Below are positions 7,738 to 14,281 of a stretch of 23,806 nt of DNA, one piece after another. The notes under the pieces are model-generated. The model was given only the letters and a program-made list of their open reading frames with translations, had not been told where the DNA came from and made no database searches. Source of the stretch: an uncultured Oscillospiraceae bacterium (GTDB lineage Bacteria; Bacillota; Clostridia; Oscillospirales; Oscillospiraceae); assembly GCA_948616425.1 (NCBI GenBank), contig CAPGBJ010000085.1, positions 1 to 23,806 of the forward strand, written 5' to 3'. How positions within the stretch are numbered: the stretch's first letter is position 1; each line of letters starts with the position of its first letter. The translations under genes were made by a program, and so were the position numbers.

Positions 7738-7766
7738 AGAATACACCAAAAAATTTTCCCATACAA
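7738..7766 (-). promoter_or_regulatory. Possible promoter for the remnant-ROK-TauE unit
   Basis: On the minus strand TTGTAT (7766-7761) and TATTCT (7743-7738) are 17 nt apart in a strongly AT-rich stretch (7708-7760). Matches are partial, so this is a tentative call. The stretch 7800-7870 between it and the next terminator shows nothing recognisable. Confidence 0.35.
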
Positions 7767-7869
7767 GTTGGAAAAATGCCAAAATTTTTGCGTGCTTTTC
7801 GTTCAGAATTACAAGGATCGCCCTCAATAAGACGGTGGAAAAGGTTGGCTAAGCACTGGTGTTTTCAAT

Positions 7870-7901
7870 AAAAAACAGGGCTGTCCAATTGGACAGCCCT
7901 G
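7870..7901 (-). terminator. Intrinsic terminator of the SNF transporter gene
   Basis: A perfect 26-bp palindrome at 7876-7901 (11-bp GC-rich stem around AATT) lies 25 bp beyond the transporter stop codon. Read on the minus strand, it is followed by TTTTTTATT, a good U-tract. Confidence 0.85.
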
Positions 7902-7926
7902 AGATGACAAATGGGGCAGCTGTTTT

Positions 7927-9318
7927 TTACTTGGGTCTAAACTGGTTCCAATATCCCATCACAAAGATAAATAGAACAATGACAGGCAGAATATAGCTGA
8001 CGTAGATGCGAACCCCTCTGGGAAATACAAGTCCTTTCCCCTCGTTGGCCTCCGCCAAAAAGCGGTCCCAGCCCCAGCCGCTTTTGCGGGTACAGAACAG
8101 CACGTAGAGCAGAGAGCCCAGGGGCAAGATATTTTGCGATACCAGGAAGTCCTCCAGTCCGGAAATATCCATCCCCAGCACGGTAAAGCCGGACCAGAGG
8201 TTACAGCCCAATATGCAGGGGATAGACAGTGTCAGTACCCCCACCAGATTTATCATTACCGCCCGTATCCGGGAGAACCCCCACCGGTCCATGGTGAAGG
8301 AGATGATGTTTTCAAACACGGCGATCACCGTGGAGAGCGCGGCAAAGGAGAGGAACAGGAAGAAGGCGCCTCCCCACAGCTGGCCCATAGGCATAGCATT
8401 AAAGATATTGGGCAGGGTGATAAAAACCAGAGGAGGCCCCTCCGCGGTGGATACGCCGTAGGCTGAGCAGGCGGGGAAGATGATAAGGCCGGCTACAAAG
8501 GCCACGCAGGTATCCAGCACGCCGATGCGCAGAGCTTCACCGGCCAGTCGATGTTCTTTGCCGATATAGCTGCCAAAGATGGCGATGGCCCCAATGCCCA
8601 GGGAGAGCGTGAAGAAGGCCTGGCCCATGGCGGCAAAGACCGCCTCGCCCAGAATCCAGTTGCCCTCCCCGTCATAGACCAAGTTGTGGAAATTGGGCTG
8701 AAGATAAAACCGCAGCCCCTCCTCCGCCCCCTCCAGCAGGACGGAGTTTATCGCCAGCACCACCATCAGGGCCAGCAGGCACACCATCATTACCTTGTTC
8801 ACCCGTTCCACGCCGTTGCGCAGGCCCTGGGCACACACTAGCATCCCAATACAAACCACAACAACCATGAACAGGGTCATGGTAAGGGGCTGGACCATCA
8901 GGTCGGTAAACTGGTTGGACACTCCCTGGGTGTCCAGGTTGATAAAGTCTCCCCGGAGCATTTTTACAAAGTAGTACAACAGCCAGCCGGCAATGACGGT
9001 GTAGAACATCATCAGCAGGTAGTTGCCCGCAAAGCCGATATAGCTGTACCAATGCCATTTAGAGCCCTTAGACTCCAGGCGCTGAAAGGACAGGGCGATG
9101 CTCCGCTGGCTGGCCCGGCCCACCGCCAGTTCCATCACCATGACGGGCAGACCTAAAATCACCAGGAACAGCAGATAGAGCAGCACAAAGGCCGCCCCAC
9201 CATATTTCCCTGTGATGTAGGGAAAACGCCACACGTTGCCCAGACCGATGGCGCACCCGGCTGAGATGAGCACAAAACCCAGCCGGGAAGAAAATGTCTC
9301 TCGTTTCTCCATTGGCAA
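7927..9318 (-). CDS. SNF family sodium-dependent transporter (neurotransmitter:sodium symporter)
   Basis: The 463-residue protein is a bacterial NSS/SNF symporter, a family that takes up amino acids such as tryptophan, tyrosine or leucine with Na+. The signature of the first membrane helix, with the unwound Na+/substrate site, is at about 14-34 (SAGCAIGLGNVWRFPY). Further family marks are GGAAFVLLY, the FTLSLGIGAIAIFGSY stretch and the FLSFAALSTVIAVFE segment. Length and helix count fit the 11-helix bacterial subgroup (Tyt1/MhsT type). The TTG at 9318 stands 7 nt after GGAG, whereas ATG 9312 is 13 nt away; I favour TTG, but the ATG would only remove two residues. It is monocistronic, with its own terminator, and has a long structured leader that may control it. 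Confidence 0.9.
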   Translation of the reverse strand: MPMEKRETFSSRLGFVLISAGCAIGLGNVWRFPYITGKYGGAAFVLLYLLFLVILGLPVMVMELAVGRASQRSIALSFQRLESKGSKWHWYSYIGFAGNYLLMMFYTVIAGWLLYYFVKMLRGDFINLDTQGVSNQFTDLMVQPLTMTLFMVVVVCIGMLVCAQGLRNGVERVNKVMMVCLLALMVVLAINSVLLEGAEEGLRFYLQPNFHNLVYDGEGNWILGEAVFAAMGQAFFTLSLGIGAIAIFGSYIGKEHRLAGEALRIGVLDTCVAFVAGLIIFPACSAYGVSTAEGPPLVFITLPNIFNAMPMGQLWGGAFFLFLSFAALSTVIAVFENIISFTMDRWGFSRIRAVMINLVGVLTLSIPCILGCNLWSGFTVLGMDISGLEDFLVSQNILPLGSLLYVLFCTRKSGWGWDRFLAEANEGKGLVFPRGVRIYVSYILPVIVLFIFVMGYWNQFRPK

Positions 9319-9350
9319 ACCAAATCTCCTTTATTATAATCAACACAAGA

Positions 9351-9559
9351 GGGGATGCCCCAAGGAGCACAGATTATGCGGCGCTTCTGCAAAAGTCTGC
9401 CATCAGAAGAAATACCGGTTATCTGTGCTGAGGGGCCGGTTATAGTTTACTATGTTGGGAGTACTGGACCGAACAATGAACAGCAGGTTCAGTCATGCTG
9501 GGACCTCCAACATTGACATCCTGCCCCCTCTTTGGGAGGCCAAGCCCCTCCTCTCTTGC
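9351..9559 (-). promoter_or_regulatory. Structured 5' leader of the SNF transporter gene (unassigned RNA element)
   Basis: Between the predicted transcription start (near 9559) and the gene lie about 240 nt with several pairings: a 9-bp AGCACAGAT/ATCTGTGCT stem (9366-9374 with 9421-9429), an inner CTTCTG/CAGAAG stem (9384-9389 with 9404-9409), and a GGGG/CCCC hairpin at 9351-9363 close to the ribosome site. I do not recognise a T-box, SAM, glycine, TPP or FMN consensus in it. It could be an attenuator or a riboswitch; this is inference from structure and length alone. Confidence 0.4.
9440..9496 (-). CDS. Possible 18-residue leader peptide upstream of the SNF gene
   Basis: On the minus strand an ATG at 9496 follows GGAGG with a 7-nt spacer and opens an 18-codon frame (start MTEPAVHC) ending in TAA at 9440. 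Its ATGA overlaps the stop of an even shorter frame beginning MSML that contains the ribosome site. Being inside the transporter leader with a good ribosome site, it may be a translated leader peptide. Nothing in its codon content (a few Ser, Gln and His codons) points to a sensed amino acid. Confidence 0.25.
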   Translation of the reverse strand: MTEPAVHCSVQYSQHSKL

Positions 9560-9565
9560 CCAAAT

Positions 9566-9595
9566 ACTATACCACAGAAGTAGCAGTTGGGACAA
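9566..9595 (-). promoter_or_regulatory. Predicted promoter of the SNF transporter gene
   Basis: On the minus strand TTGTCC (9595-9590) and TATAGT (9571-9566) are separated by 18 nt, and the -10 box is preceded by TGG, an extended -10 arrangement. Transcription would start near 9559. Confidence 0.45.
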
Positions 9596-9610
9596 GTCCT
9601 CTTTTTCTTG

Positions 9611-9640
9611 AAAAAATCCCCCTTGACAGGGGGATTTTTT
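9611..9640. repeat. Perfect inverted repeat with a -35 box as its loop
   Basis: AAAAAATCCCCC (9611-9622) and GGGGGATTTTTT (9629-9640) are perfect 12-nt inverted arms around TTGACA (9623-9628). As RNA this is a hairpin followed by a U-run, so it can act as an intrinsic terminator in either direction. As DNA it encloses the -35 box of the next promoter. Confidence 0.85.
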
Positions 9641-9650
9641 GCGCTATAAT
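9623..9650 (+). promoter_or_regulatory. Consensus SigA promoter of the radical-SAM gene
   Basis: TTGACA at 9623-9628 and TATAAT at 9645-9650 are both perfect, with a 16-nt spacer. The -35 box is exactly the loop of the inverted repeat at 9611-9640. The gene start is about 45 nt further on. Confidence 0.8.
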
Positions 9651-9699
9651 GAATGGTACAATTGTTCTATTTTGTACTTTTTTTGATAGGAGGTCCACG

Positions 9700-10968
9700 A
9701 TGGAGCTGCTGGATAAACTGAAGATCCTGGCTGACGCCGCCAAGTACGATGCGGCCTGTACCTCCAGCGGCCTGGATCGGGCCGGCCGGCCAGGGACCAT
9801 CGGCAGCACCTCTCTGGCGGGCTGTTGCCACTCCTTCTCCGCCGACGGTCGGTGTATCTCCCTTCTAAAGGTGCTTCAGACCAACTTCTGCGTCTACGAC
9901 TGCCAGTACTGCGTCAACCGAAAGTCCAACGACGTGCCCCGGGCGGCCTTTACGCCAGAGGAGTTGTGCGAGCTGATGATGGGGTTCTACCGCCGCAACT
10001 ATATTGAGGGCCTGTTTCTCTCCTCGGCGGTAATTCAGAATCCGGACTACACCACGGAGCTGATGATAACGACTTTGCGGATTCTCCGGGAAACTTATCG
10101 GTTTGGCGGCTACATCCACGCTAAGGCGATCCCTGGGGCAGATCCGCTGCTCACCCGGAGGCTTGGACTGTTGGCCGACCGGCTGTCTGTGAACATTGAA
10201 TTGCCCAGCTCTCCCAGTTTGGCGCTGCTGGCCCCAGACAAGAAGAAAGAGGCCATCCTGACCCCGATGGGACAGATTCGCGACGGTATTTCCGCCTCTA
10301 AACAGGAGATGATGGTGTACCGCCATGCCCCCCGGTTTGCCCCGGCAGGTCAGTCCACCCAGATGATTGTGGGGGCCACCCCGGAGAGCGACCGGCATAT
10401 TCTCACCCTCACCCAGGCCCTCTACGACCGTTACCACCTCAAGCGGGTGTTCTACTCGGCCTATATGCCGGTGTCGACCAGTCCGCTGCTGCCGGTGGCG
10501 GAAGGCTTTCAACCCCCTTTGCTTCGGGAACACAGGCTGTATCAGGCGGACTGGCTGCTGCGGTACTACCACTTCCGGGCGGAAGAGATATTGGACGCCA
10601 ACCAGCCTGATCTGGACCCCCGGATGGACCCAAAATGCTGTTGGGCCCTGCGCCACCTGGAGTTTTTCCCGGTGGAGGTCAACCGGGCGGACTATGAGGC
10701 GCTGCTTCGGGTCCCCGGCCTTGGGGTGCGGTCTGCAAAACGGATTCTCACCGCCCGCCGGGTGGGACCGCTGAACTTTGAAGGGCTGAAGCGGCTGGGG
10801 GTGGTGCTCAAGCGGGCGCAATACTTCCTCACCTGCTCTGGGCGAATGATGGCCGGCCTGCGGGTCAGTGAGGATGGTCTGCTGCGCCGCATGGTCGCCC
10901 TGGAGGCCCCTACGCTGGCCGCTCCTATGCCGGAGCAGTTGTCCCTCTTCGATGAGCCAGGCGCCTGA
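9700..10968 (+). CDS. Radical SAM protein of the putative DNA modification/repair family
   Basis: The 422-residue protein carries the radical-SAM cluster motif C64-x3-C68-x2-C71, which binds a 4Fe-4S cluster and S-adenosylmethionine. A helix-hairpin-helix element (VPGLGVRSAKRIL, about 338-350) follows near the C-terminus and suggests DNA contact. The layout matches the 'putative DNA modification/repair radical SAM protein' family, whose usual partner is a protein with a uracil-DNA-glycosylase-like domain. The tail ends in QLSLF (413-417), the consensus of beta-sliding-clamp binding peptides. I chose ATG 9700, with AGGAGG 6 nt before it, over an in-frame start at 9532 that would cross the promoter. 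The gene is monocistronic here, between its own promoter and a terminator; the partner gene is not in the window. The substrate and chemistry are not established. Confidence 0.88.
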   Translation: MELLDKLKILADAAKYDAACTSSGLDRAGRPGTIGSTSLAGCCHSFSADGRCISLLKVLQTNFCVYDCQYCVNRKSNDVPRAAFTPEELCELMMGFYRRNYIEGLFLSSAVIQNPDYTTELMITTLRILRETYRFGGYIHAKAIPGADPLLTRRLGLLADRLSVNIELPSSPSLALLAPDKKKEAILTPMGQIRDGISASKQEMMVYRHAPRFAPAGQSTQMIVGATPESDRHILTLTQALYDRYHLKRVFYSAYMPVSTSPLLPVAEGFQPPLLREHRLYQADWLLRYYHFRAEEILDANQPDLDPRMDPKCCWALRHLEFFPVEVNRADYEALLRVPGLGVRSAKRILTARRVGPLNFEGLKRLGVVLKRAQYFLTCSGRMMAGLRVSEDGLLRRMVALEAPTLAAPMPEQLSLFDEPGA

Positions 10969-10991
10969 CAGGGCTGCGGCGGCCCTGTTTT
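10969..10991 (+). terminator. Intrinsic terminator of the radical-SAM gene
   Basis: CAGGGC (10969-10974) pairs with GCCCTG (10982-10987) around a 7-nt loop and is followed by TTTT. It begins directly after the stop codon. The following 150 bp, up to the next promoter, show no gene. Confidence 0.6.
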
Positions 10992-11143
10992 CGGCACGCC
11001 GCATGCCGCGGGATTTTTCAATTCCGGCAAAGTCCCTGGCGGTTTGGGCAGAGGGATATTTTCCAGAACGTGGCAGCGGAGAGCATGGTAATTTTTGTAC
11101 AAAAAAAACCCGGAAAAAAGGCTGGAATATTCCTCCGAGGGGC

Positions 11144-11172
11144 TTGCTTTCTTTTGAAGATTATACTAAAAT
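11144..11172 (+). promoter_or_regulatory. Predicted promoter of the carboxyltransferase gene
   Basis: TTGCTT (11144-11149) and TAAAAT (11167-11172) are 17 nt apart. A leader of about 85 nt follows. It contains a GCCCC/GGGGC hairpin (11197-11208) and a TTGCTC/GAGCAA hairpin (11230-11245) directly before the ribosome site. Confidence 0.5.
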
Positions 11173-11263
11173 ATAGGGCAAGCGACTAAACCGTCCGCCC
11201 CGAGGGGCAAGCTACGCTCGATAGAAAATTTGCTCTGGGGAGCAATATGGAGGTTGAAAAACA

Positions 11264-13240
11264 TTGAGTAAAACGAGAAAAGTAGGCTTTACCGAAACTG
11301 TCCTGCGCGACGCCAATCAGTCCCTGATTGCCACCCGTCTGCCCTACAGCAAGTTTGAACCCATTCTGGAGGATATGGACAAGGCCGGCTACTACTCCGC
11401 CGAGGTGTGGGGCGGGGCCACCTTTGACGTCTGCCTGCGCTACCTGCAGGAGGACCCCTGGGACCGGCTGCGGAAGATCCGCGCCAAGATGCCCAACACC
11501 AAGCTGCAGATGCTGCTGCGCGGCCAGAACATCCTGGGCTATAAGCATTACCCAGATGATGTGGTCCGCAAGTTTGTAGAGCACTCCATTAAAAACGGTA
11601 TCGACATCATCCGTATTTTCGATGCCCTCAATGATGTTCGGAACCTGGAGGTGGCCATTGACGAGACTGTCAAGCAAGGCGGCCACGCCTCTGGTACGAT
11701 CTGCTTTACCACCAGCCCTGTCCACACCCTGGAAAAGAACGTCCAGATGGTGAAGGACCTGCAGAAAATGGGCGTGAAGTCCATTTGTATCAAGGATATG
11801 GCTGGCATTATGGGCCCCAAGGAGTCCTATGACCTGGTGTCCGCCATCAAGGACGCTGTGCCCGAATTACCTGTGGTTATCCATACCCACTGCACCACCG
11901 GCCTGGCCTTCATGACCTGCCTGAAGGGAGTAGAGGCGGGGGCCGATGTGATTGACACCGCCATCTCCCCCATGTCCGGCGGCACGGCCCAGCCTGCCAC
12001 CGAGACCCTGGCCTATGCGCTGCGCTCCCTGGGCTATCAGGTGGACCTGGATGACAAGGTATTGATCAAGATGGCCGACTTCTTCAAGGGCGTTCGGGCC
12101 GATTTCATCAAGGACGGCACTCTGGACCCCATCTCTATGGCCACCGACACGCAGTGCCTCAACTACCAGATTCCTGGCGGAATGCTGTCCAACCTGATCT
12201 CTCAGCTGAAGATGATGAACGCCATCGACAAGCTGGACCAGGCGCTGGCCGAGACCCCCAAGGTCCGTGCCGACATGGGCTATCCTCCTCTGGTTACTCC
12301 TACCAGCCAGATGGTGGGCTCTCAGGCCGTGCAGAACGTGCTGGCCGGCGAGCGATACAAGGTGGTGGGCAAGGAGATCAAGGCCTACTGCCGCGGCGAG
12401 TACGGCCGTACTCCCGCCCCGATTGACCCCGATATCCAGAAGAAGATTCTGGGCGGGACCCCTGTGGTAGAGGGCCGCTTTGCCGACTCCCTGGAGCCCG
12501 CTTTTGAGAAGACCAAGGCCGAGTTGGGCGCCACTGCCAAGAGTGACGAGGATGTGCTGAGCTATATCGCTTTCCCCCAGGTGGCGATGGCGTTTTTCAA
12601 AGACCGCGAGGCTGGCTTCCCCAAGAAGGAAGAGCCTAAGAAGGCTGCCGCGCCCGCTGCCGCTAAGGAGGCCGATCTGCCTCCCGTGCCCGCATGGCAG
12701 GGCCACGTGTACTACGCCAATGTGCCCGGCTCTGTCTCGAATGGGGTCAGCGCCCGGCCTATCCAGCCCTTCGCGGCCAGCTACCAGCCTCCTCATTTGG
12801 TGATGGGGGCCCGGGATAACTGCCCCGGCAACTATACTATCACGGTGAATGGCCAGGCCTATCAGGTGTCTGTTGCCGTTGCTGACGGCCAGGCCCCCGC
12901 TGCCGTAGCTCCTGTCGCCGCTGCGCCTGTTGCTGCGGCGCCTGTGGCTCCCGCCCCTGTCGCGGCGCCAGCTCCCGTGGCAGCGCCTGCGCCGGCCCCG
13001 GCCCCTGCGGCTGCCCCCGCAGCTGGTGAGACCGCAGTGAAGAGCCCCATGCCTGGCAACATTTTTAAGGTGGAGTGCAAGCCTGGTCAGGCGGTGAAGG
13101 CCGGTGATGTGCTGGTGGTGCTGGAGGCCATGAAGATGGAAATTGAGGTCTCCGCTCCTGTAGATGGAACTGTCAAGTCGGTGGCTGCCACTGTGGGCAC
13201 TGCCGTCAACACTGACGACCTGTTGGTGACACTGGGCTAA
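11264..13240 (+). CDS. oadA: Biotin-dependent carboxyltransferase (oxaloacetate decarboxylase alpha / pyruvate carboxylase subunit B)
   Basis: The 658-residue protein has the full OadA/PycB layout. An N-terminal HMGL-like carboxyltransferase barrel begins with ETVLRDANQS (11-20, metal Asp), and continues with the ICIKDMAG lysine and the HTHC metal-histidine pair. The conserved PYC/OADA domain follows, then an Ala/Pro-rich linker (about 545-587), and a biotin-carrier domain with the EAMKM site, biotin on Lys 624. It transfers carboxyl groups between biotin and pyruvate/oxaloacetate; the direction depends on its partners. No biotin carboxylase, OadB pump or OadG gene is adjacent, so Na+-pumping decarboxylase versus two-subunit pyruvate carboxylase cannot be decided. 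The only in-frame start with a ribosome site is TTG 11264, with GGAGG 10 nt upstream. It is monocistronic, ending at a strong terminator. Confidence 0.9.
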   Translation: MSKTRKVGFTETVLRDANQSLIATRLPYSKFEPILEDMDKAGYYSAEVWGGATFDVCLRYLQEDPWDRLRKIRAKMPNTKLQMLLRGQNILGYKHYPDDVVRKFVEHSIKNGIDIIRIFDALNDVRNLEVAIDETVKQGGHASGTICFTTSPVHTLEKNVQMVKDLQKMGVKSICIKDMAGIMGPKESYDLVSAIKDAVPELPVVIHTHCTTGLAFMTCLKGVEAGADVIDTAISPMSGGTAQPATETLAYALRSLGYQVDLDDKVLIKMADFFKGVRADFIKDGTLDPISMATDTQCLNYQIPGGMLSNLISQLKMMNAIDKLDQALAETPKVRADMGYPPLVTPTSQMVGSQAVQNVLAGERYKVVGKEIKAYCRGEYGRTPAPIDPDIQKKILGGTPVVEGRFADSLEPAFEKTKAELGATAKSDEDVLSYIAFPQVAMAFFKDREAGFPKKEEPKKAAAPAAAKEADLPPVPAWQGHVYYANVPGSVSNGVSARPIQPFAASYQPPHLVMGARDNCPGNYTITVNGQAYQVSVAVADGQAPAAVAPVAAAPVAAAPVAPAPVAAPAPVAAPAPAPAPAAAPAAGETAVKSPMPGNIFKVECKPGQAVKAGDVLVVLEAMKMEIEVSAPVDGTVKSVAATVGTAVNTDDLLVTLG

Positions 13241-13261
13241 TCTGTTCATAGCGAATATTTG

Positions 13262-13289
13262 GGCCTCTGGCTTACGCCAGAGGCCTTTT
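13262..13289 (+). terminator. Intrinsic terminator of the carboxyltransferase gene
   Basis: GGCCTCTGGC (13262-13271) pairs perfectly with GCCAGAGGCC (13276-13285) around a 4-nt loop and is followed by TTTT, 21 bp beyond the stop codon. Confidence 0.9.
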
Positions 13290-13356
13290 GAAATAAATGG
13301 TTGTGTAAATTCTTAATGTGTCCTATTTTCTTAAAAGAGACTGGAGAAACAATGCC

Positions 13357-13385
13357 TTGACAATATCTATAATATTGCATATAAT
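13357..13385 (+). promoter_or_regulatory. Consensus SigA promoter of the T-box/valS operon
   Basis: TTGACA (13357-13362) and TATAAT (13380-13385) are both perfect and separated by exactly 17 nt. Transcription should start near 13392, just where the T-box leader begins. Confidence 0.85.
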
Positions 13386-13391
13386 TGACCA

Positions 13392-13628
13392 GTCAAAGGC
13401 GATACGAAAGAGGAGTACCTAGGCTTACAGGTCTTCAGAGAGGGGACGGACGGTGCAAGTTCCTGGCCTGGCCCGGAGAAGGTGGCTTTCGTGCCCTGCC
13501 CCTGAACTGTAGTAGGGAGCGGCGGGACTTCCCGTTACAGAAGAAGAGAGCGTCCCCAGTTTGGGGAAATTCAGGTGGTACCGCGGTTGTATAATCGCCC
13601 TGAGTCCAGATGGACCCAGGGCGTTTTT
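13392..13628 (+). promoter_or_regulatory. T-box riboswitch, probably valine-specific
   Basis: The leader carries the conserved T-box sequence AGGTGGTACCGCGG (13573-13586), which pairs with the tRNA acceptor end, and a downstream terminator. Other family marks are the early AGTA element (near 13414), the GGTGCAAG-type distal stem I sequence, and CGTTA before the stem III region. On the 3' side of the stem I specifier loop, after GAACT, stands GTA (13509-13511), a valine codon. The operon contains valS, so uncharged tRNA-Val should stabilise the antiterminator and turn it on. The specifier reading frame is inferred, the T-box identity is clear. Confidence 0.93.
13596..13628 (+). terminator. Regulated terminator of the T-box
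   Basis: CGCCCTG (13596-13602) pairs with CAGGGCG (13617-13623), with an inner GTCC/GGAC extension and an AGAT loop, followed by TTTTT. It directly follows the T-box sequence, with which the antiterminator competes. Confidence 0.9.
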
Positions 13629-13644
13629 GATGGGAGGGAGTGCT

Positions 13645-13743
13645 GTGGAGCTTCCGATTCGGCGGGACAGCGCAGAGGCGTGTTTTGCCGCTTTTCTGAT
13701 GGAGATGGTCAGAGGACCGGTGAGATCGGTCAATGACTTCTAA
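13645..13743 (+). CDS. Possible 32-residue small protein between T-box and YcxB-like gene
   Basis: A GTG at 13645 follows GGAGGG (13633-13638) at a 6-nt distance and opens a 32-codon frame (start MELPIRRDSAEACF) that ends in TAA at 13743. Only 12 nt separate it from the next gene, and its frame starts just after the T-box terminator. The peptide has a short hydrophobic centre (CFAAFLMEMV) flanked by charged residues and no family I recognise. The good ribosome site and snug position make translation plausible, but the frame could equally be chance. If real, it would be induced together with valS under valine-tRNA shortage. Confidence 0.35.
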   Translation: MELPIRRDSAEACFAAFLMEMVRGPVRSVNDF

Positions 13744-13755
13744 AGAGGTGAGAAA

Positions 13756-14268
13756 ATGGTAGTGATTCAGACTACACTGGACTTGAAATCCATGACTGTT
13801 TTGGCCAGAGCAACCCGTAAGACGCTGCGCTGGGGAAGCAGCACTGCGGTACGCCTGTTTGCCTGCGGCGTATTTGTGGTAGAACTGCTGCTGGCGCGGC
13901 TGCTGCTCCGGGTGGGAGATGGCAGGTGGATCCTCAACTTGCTGCTTGGCCTGTTTATGCTGGGGTGTGTTCTGTGGGAGGACCGGTTCAATGGTATGAT
14001 GAGCCTGCGGCAGACACCCCTGAATAGTCGGGTGGTCAACGCTACCTTTCAAGATAGTAGTTACGTCCAGCGGACCCAGGCCGGAGAACAGTGGTGGCCC
14101 TATGGGTCTATTAAAGCGATTGTGGAGGCTCAGGACTACTTTGCCCTCTTATTGGGGAAAAATCATGGTCAGATCTATGACAAAAAAGGTTTTTCCTGGG
14201 GGGACATAGACCAATTCCGGGAACTGATCCAGAGGAAAACAGGATTAAAAATACAGTATGTAAAATAG
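13756..14268 (+). CDS. YcxB-like domain membrane protein
   Basis: The 170-residue protein has two hydrophobic segments (about 30-49 and 58-76) that should form a membrane hairpin. A cytoplasmic C-terminal domain of the YcxB-like type follows, with the usual W-x-x-I-x-x-I-x-E-x-x-x-Y-F-x-L-L pattern near 117-134, and a closing F-R-E-L-I-x-x-K-T-G. The family function is unknown. AGAGGTG lies 5 nt before ATG 13756. The gene lies between a valine T-box and valS with a 13-bp gap to valS, so its expression should follow tRNA-Val charging. That is an odd partner for a synthetase, and may only reflect shared transcription. There is no sign of frameshift or truncation. Confidence 0.75.
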   Translation: MVVIQTTLDLKSMTVLARATRKTLRWGSSTAVRLFACGVFVVELLLARLLLRVGDGRWILNLLLGLFMLGCVLWEDRFNGMMSLRQTPLNSRVVNATFQDSSYVQRTQAGEQWWPYGSIKAIVEAQDYFALLLGKNHGQIYDKKGFSWGDIDQFRELIQRKTGLKIQYVK

Positions 14269-14281
14269 AAGGAGAGTTGTT

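Noticed and set aside
9333..9338. TATAAT on the minus strand just before the SNF gene
   Set aside because: Transcription from it would begin at or inside the ribosome site, and no acceptable -35 box lies 16-18 nt upstream.
9500..9559. Resemblance of the SNF leader start to a SAM-I riboswitch (AAGAGAGG...GGCC)
   Set aside because: The conserved TGAAACCCGGCAACC part and the rest of the SAM-I core are absent.
9532..9699. Longer radical-SAM start at 9532
   Set aside because: It would translate through the hairpin and promoter; ATG 9700 has a perfect AGGAGG site.
12862..13080. Ala/Gly-rich minus-strand frame (possible small protein)
   Set aside because: It is the antisense of the Ala/Pro linker of oadA and only reflects its repeats.
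11867..13249. 460-codon antisense frame across oadA
   Set aside because: Composition shadow of the GC-rich carboxyltransferase gene; low-complexity His/Arg/Gly sequence and no support.
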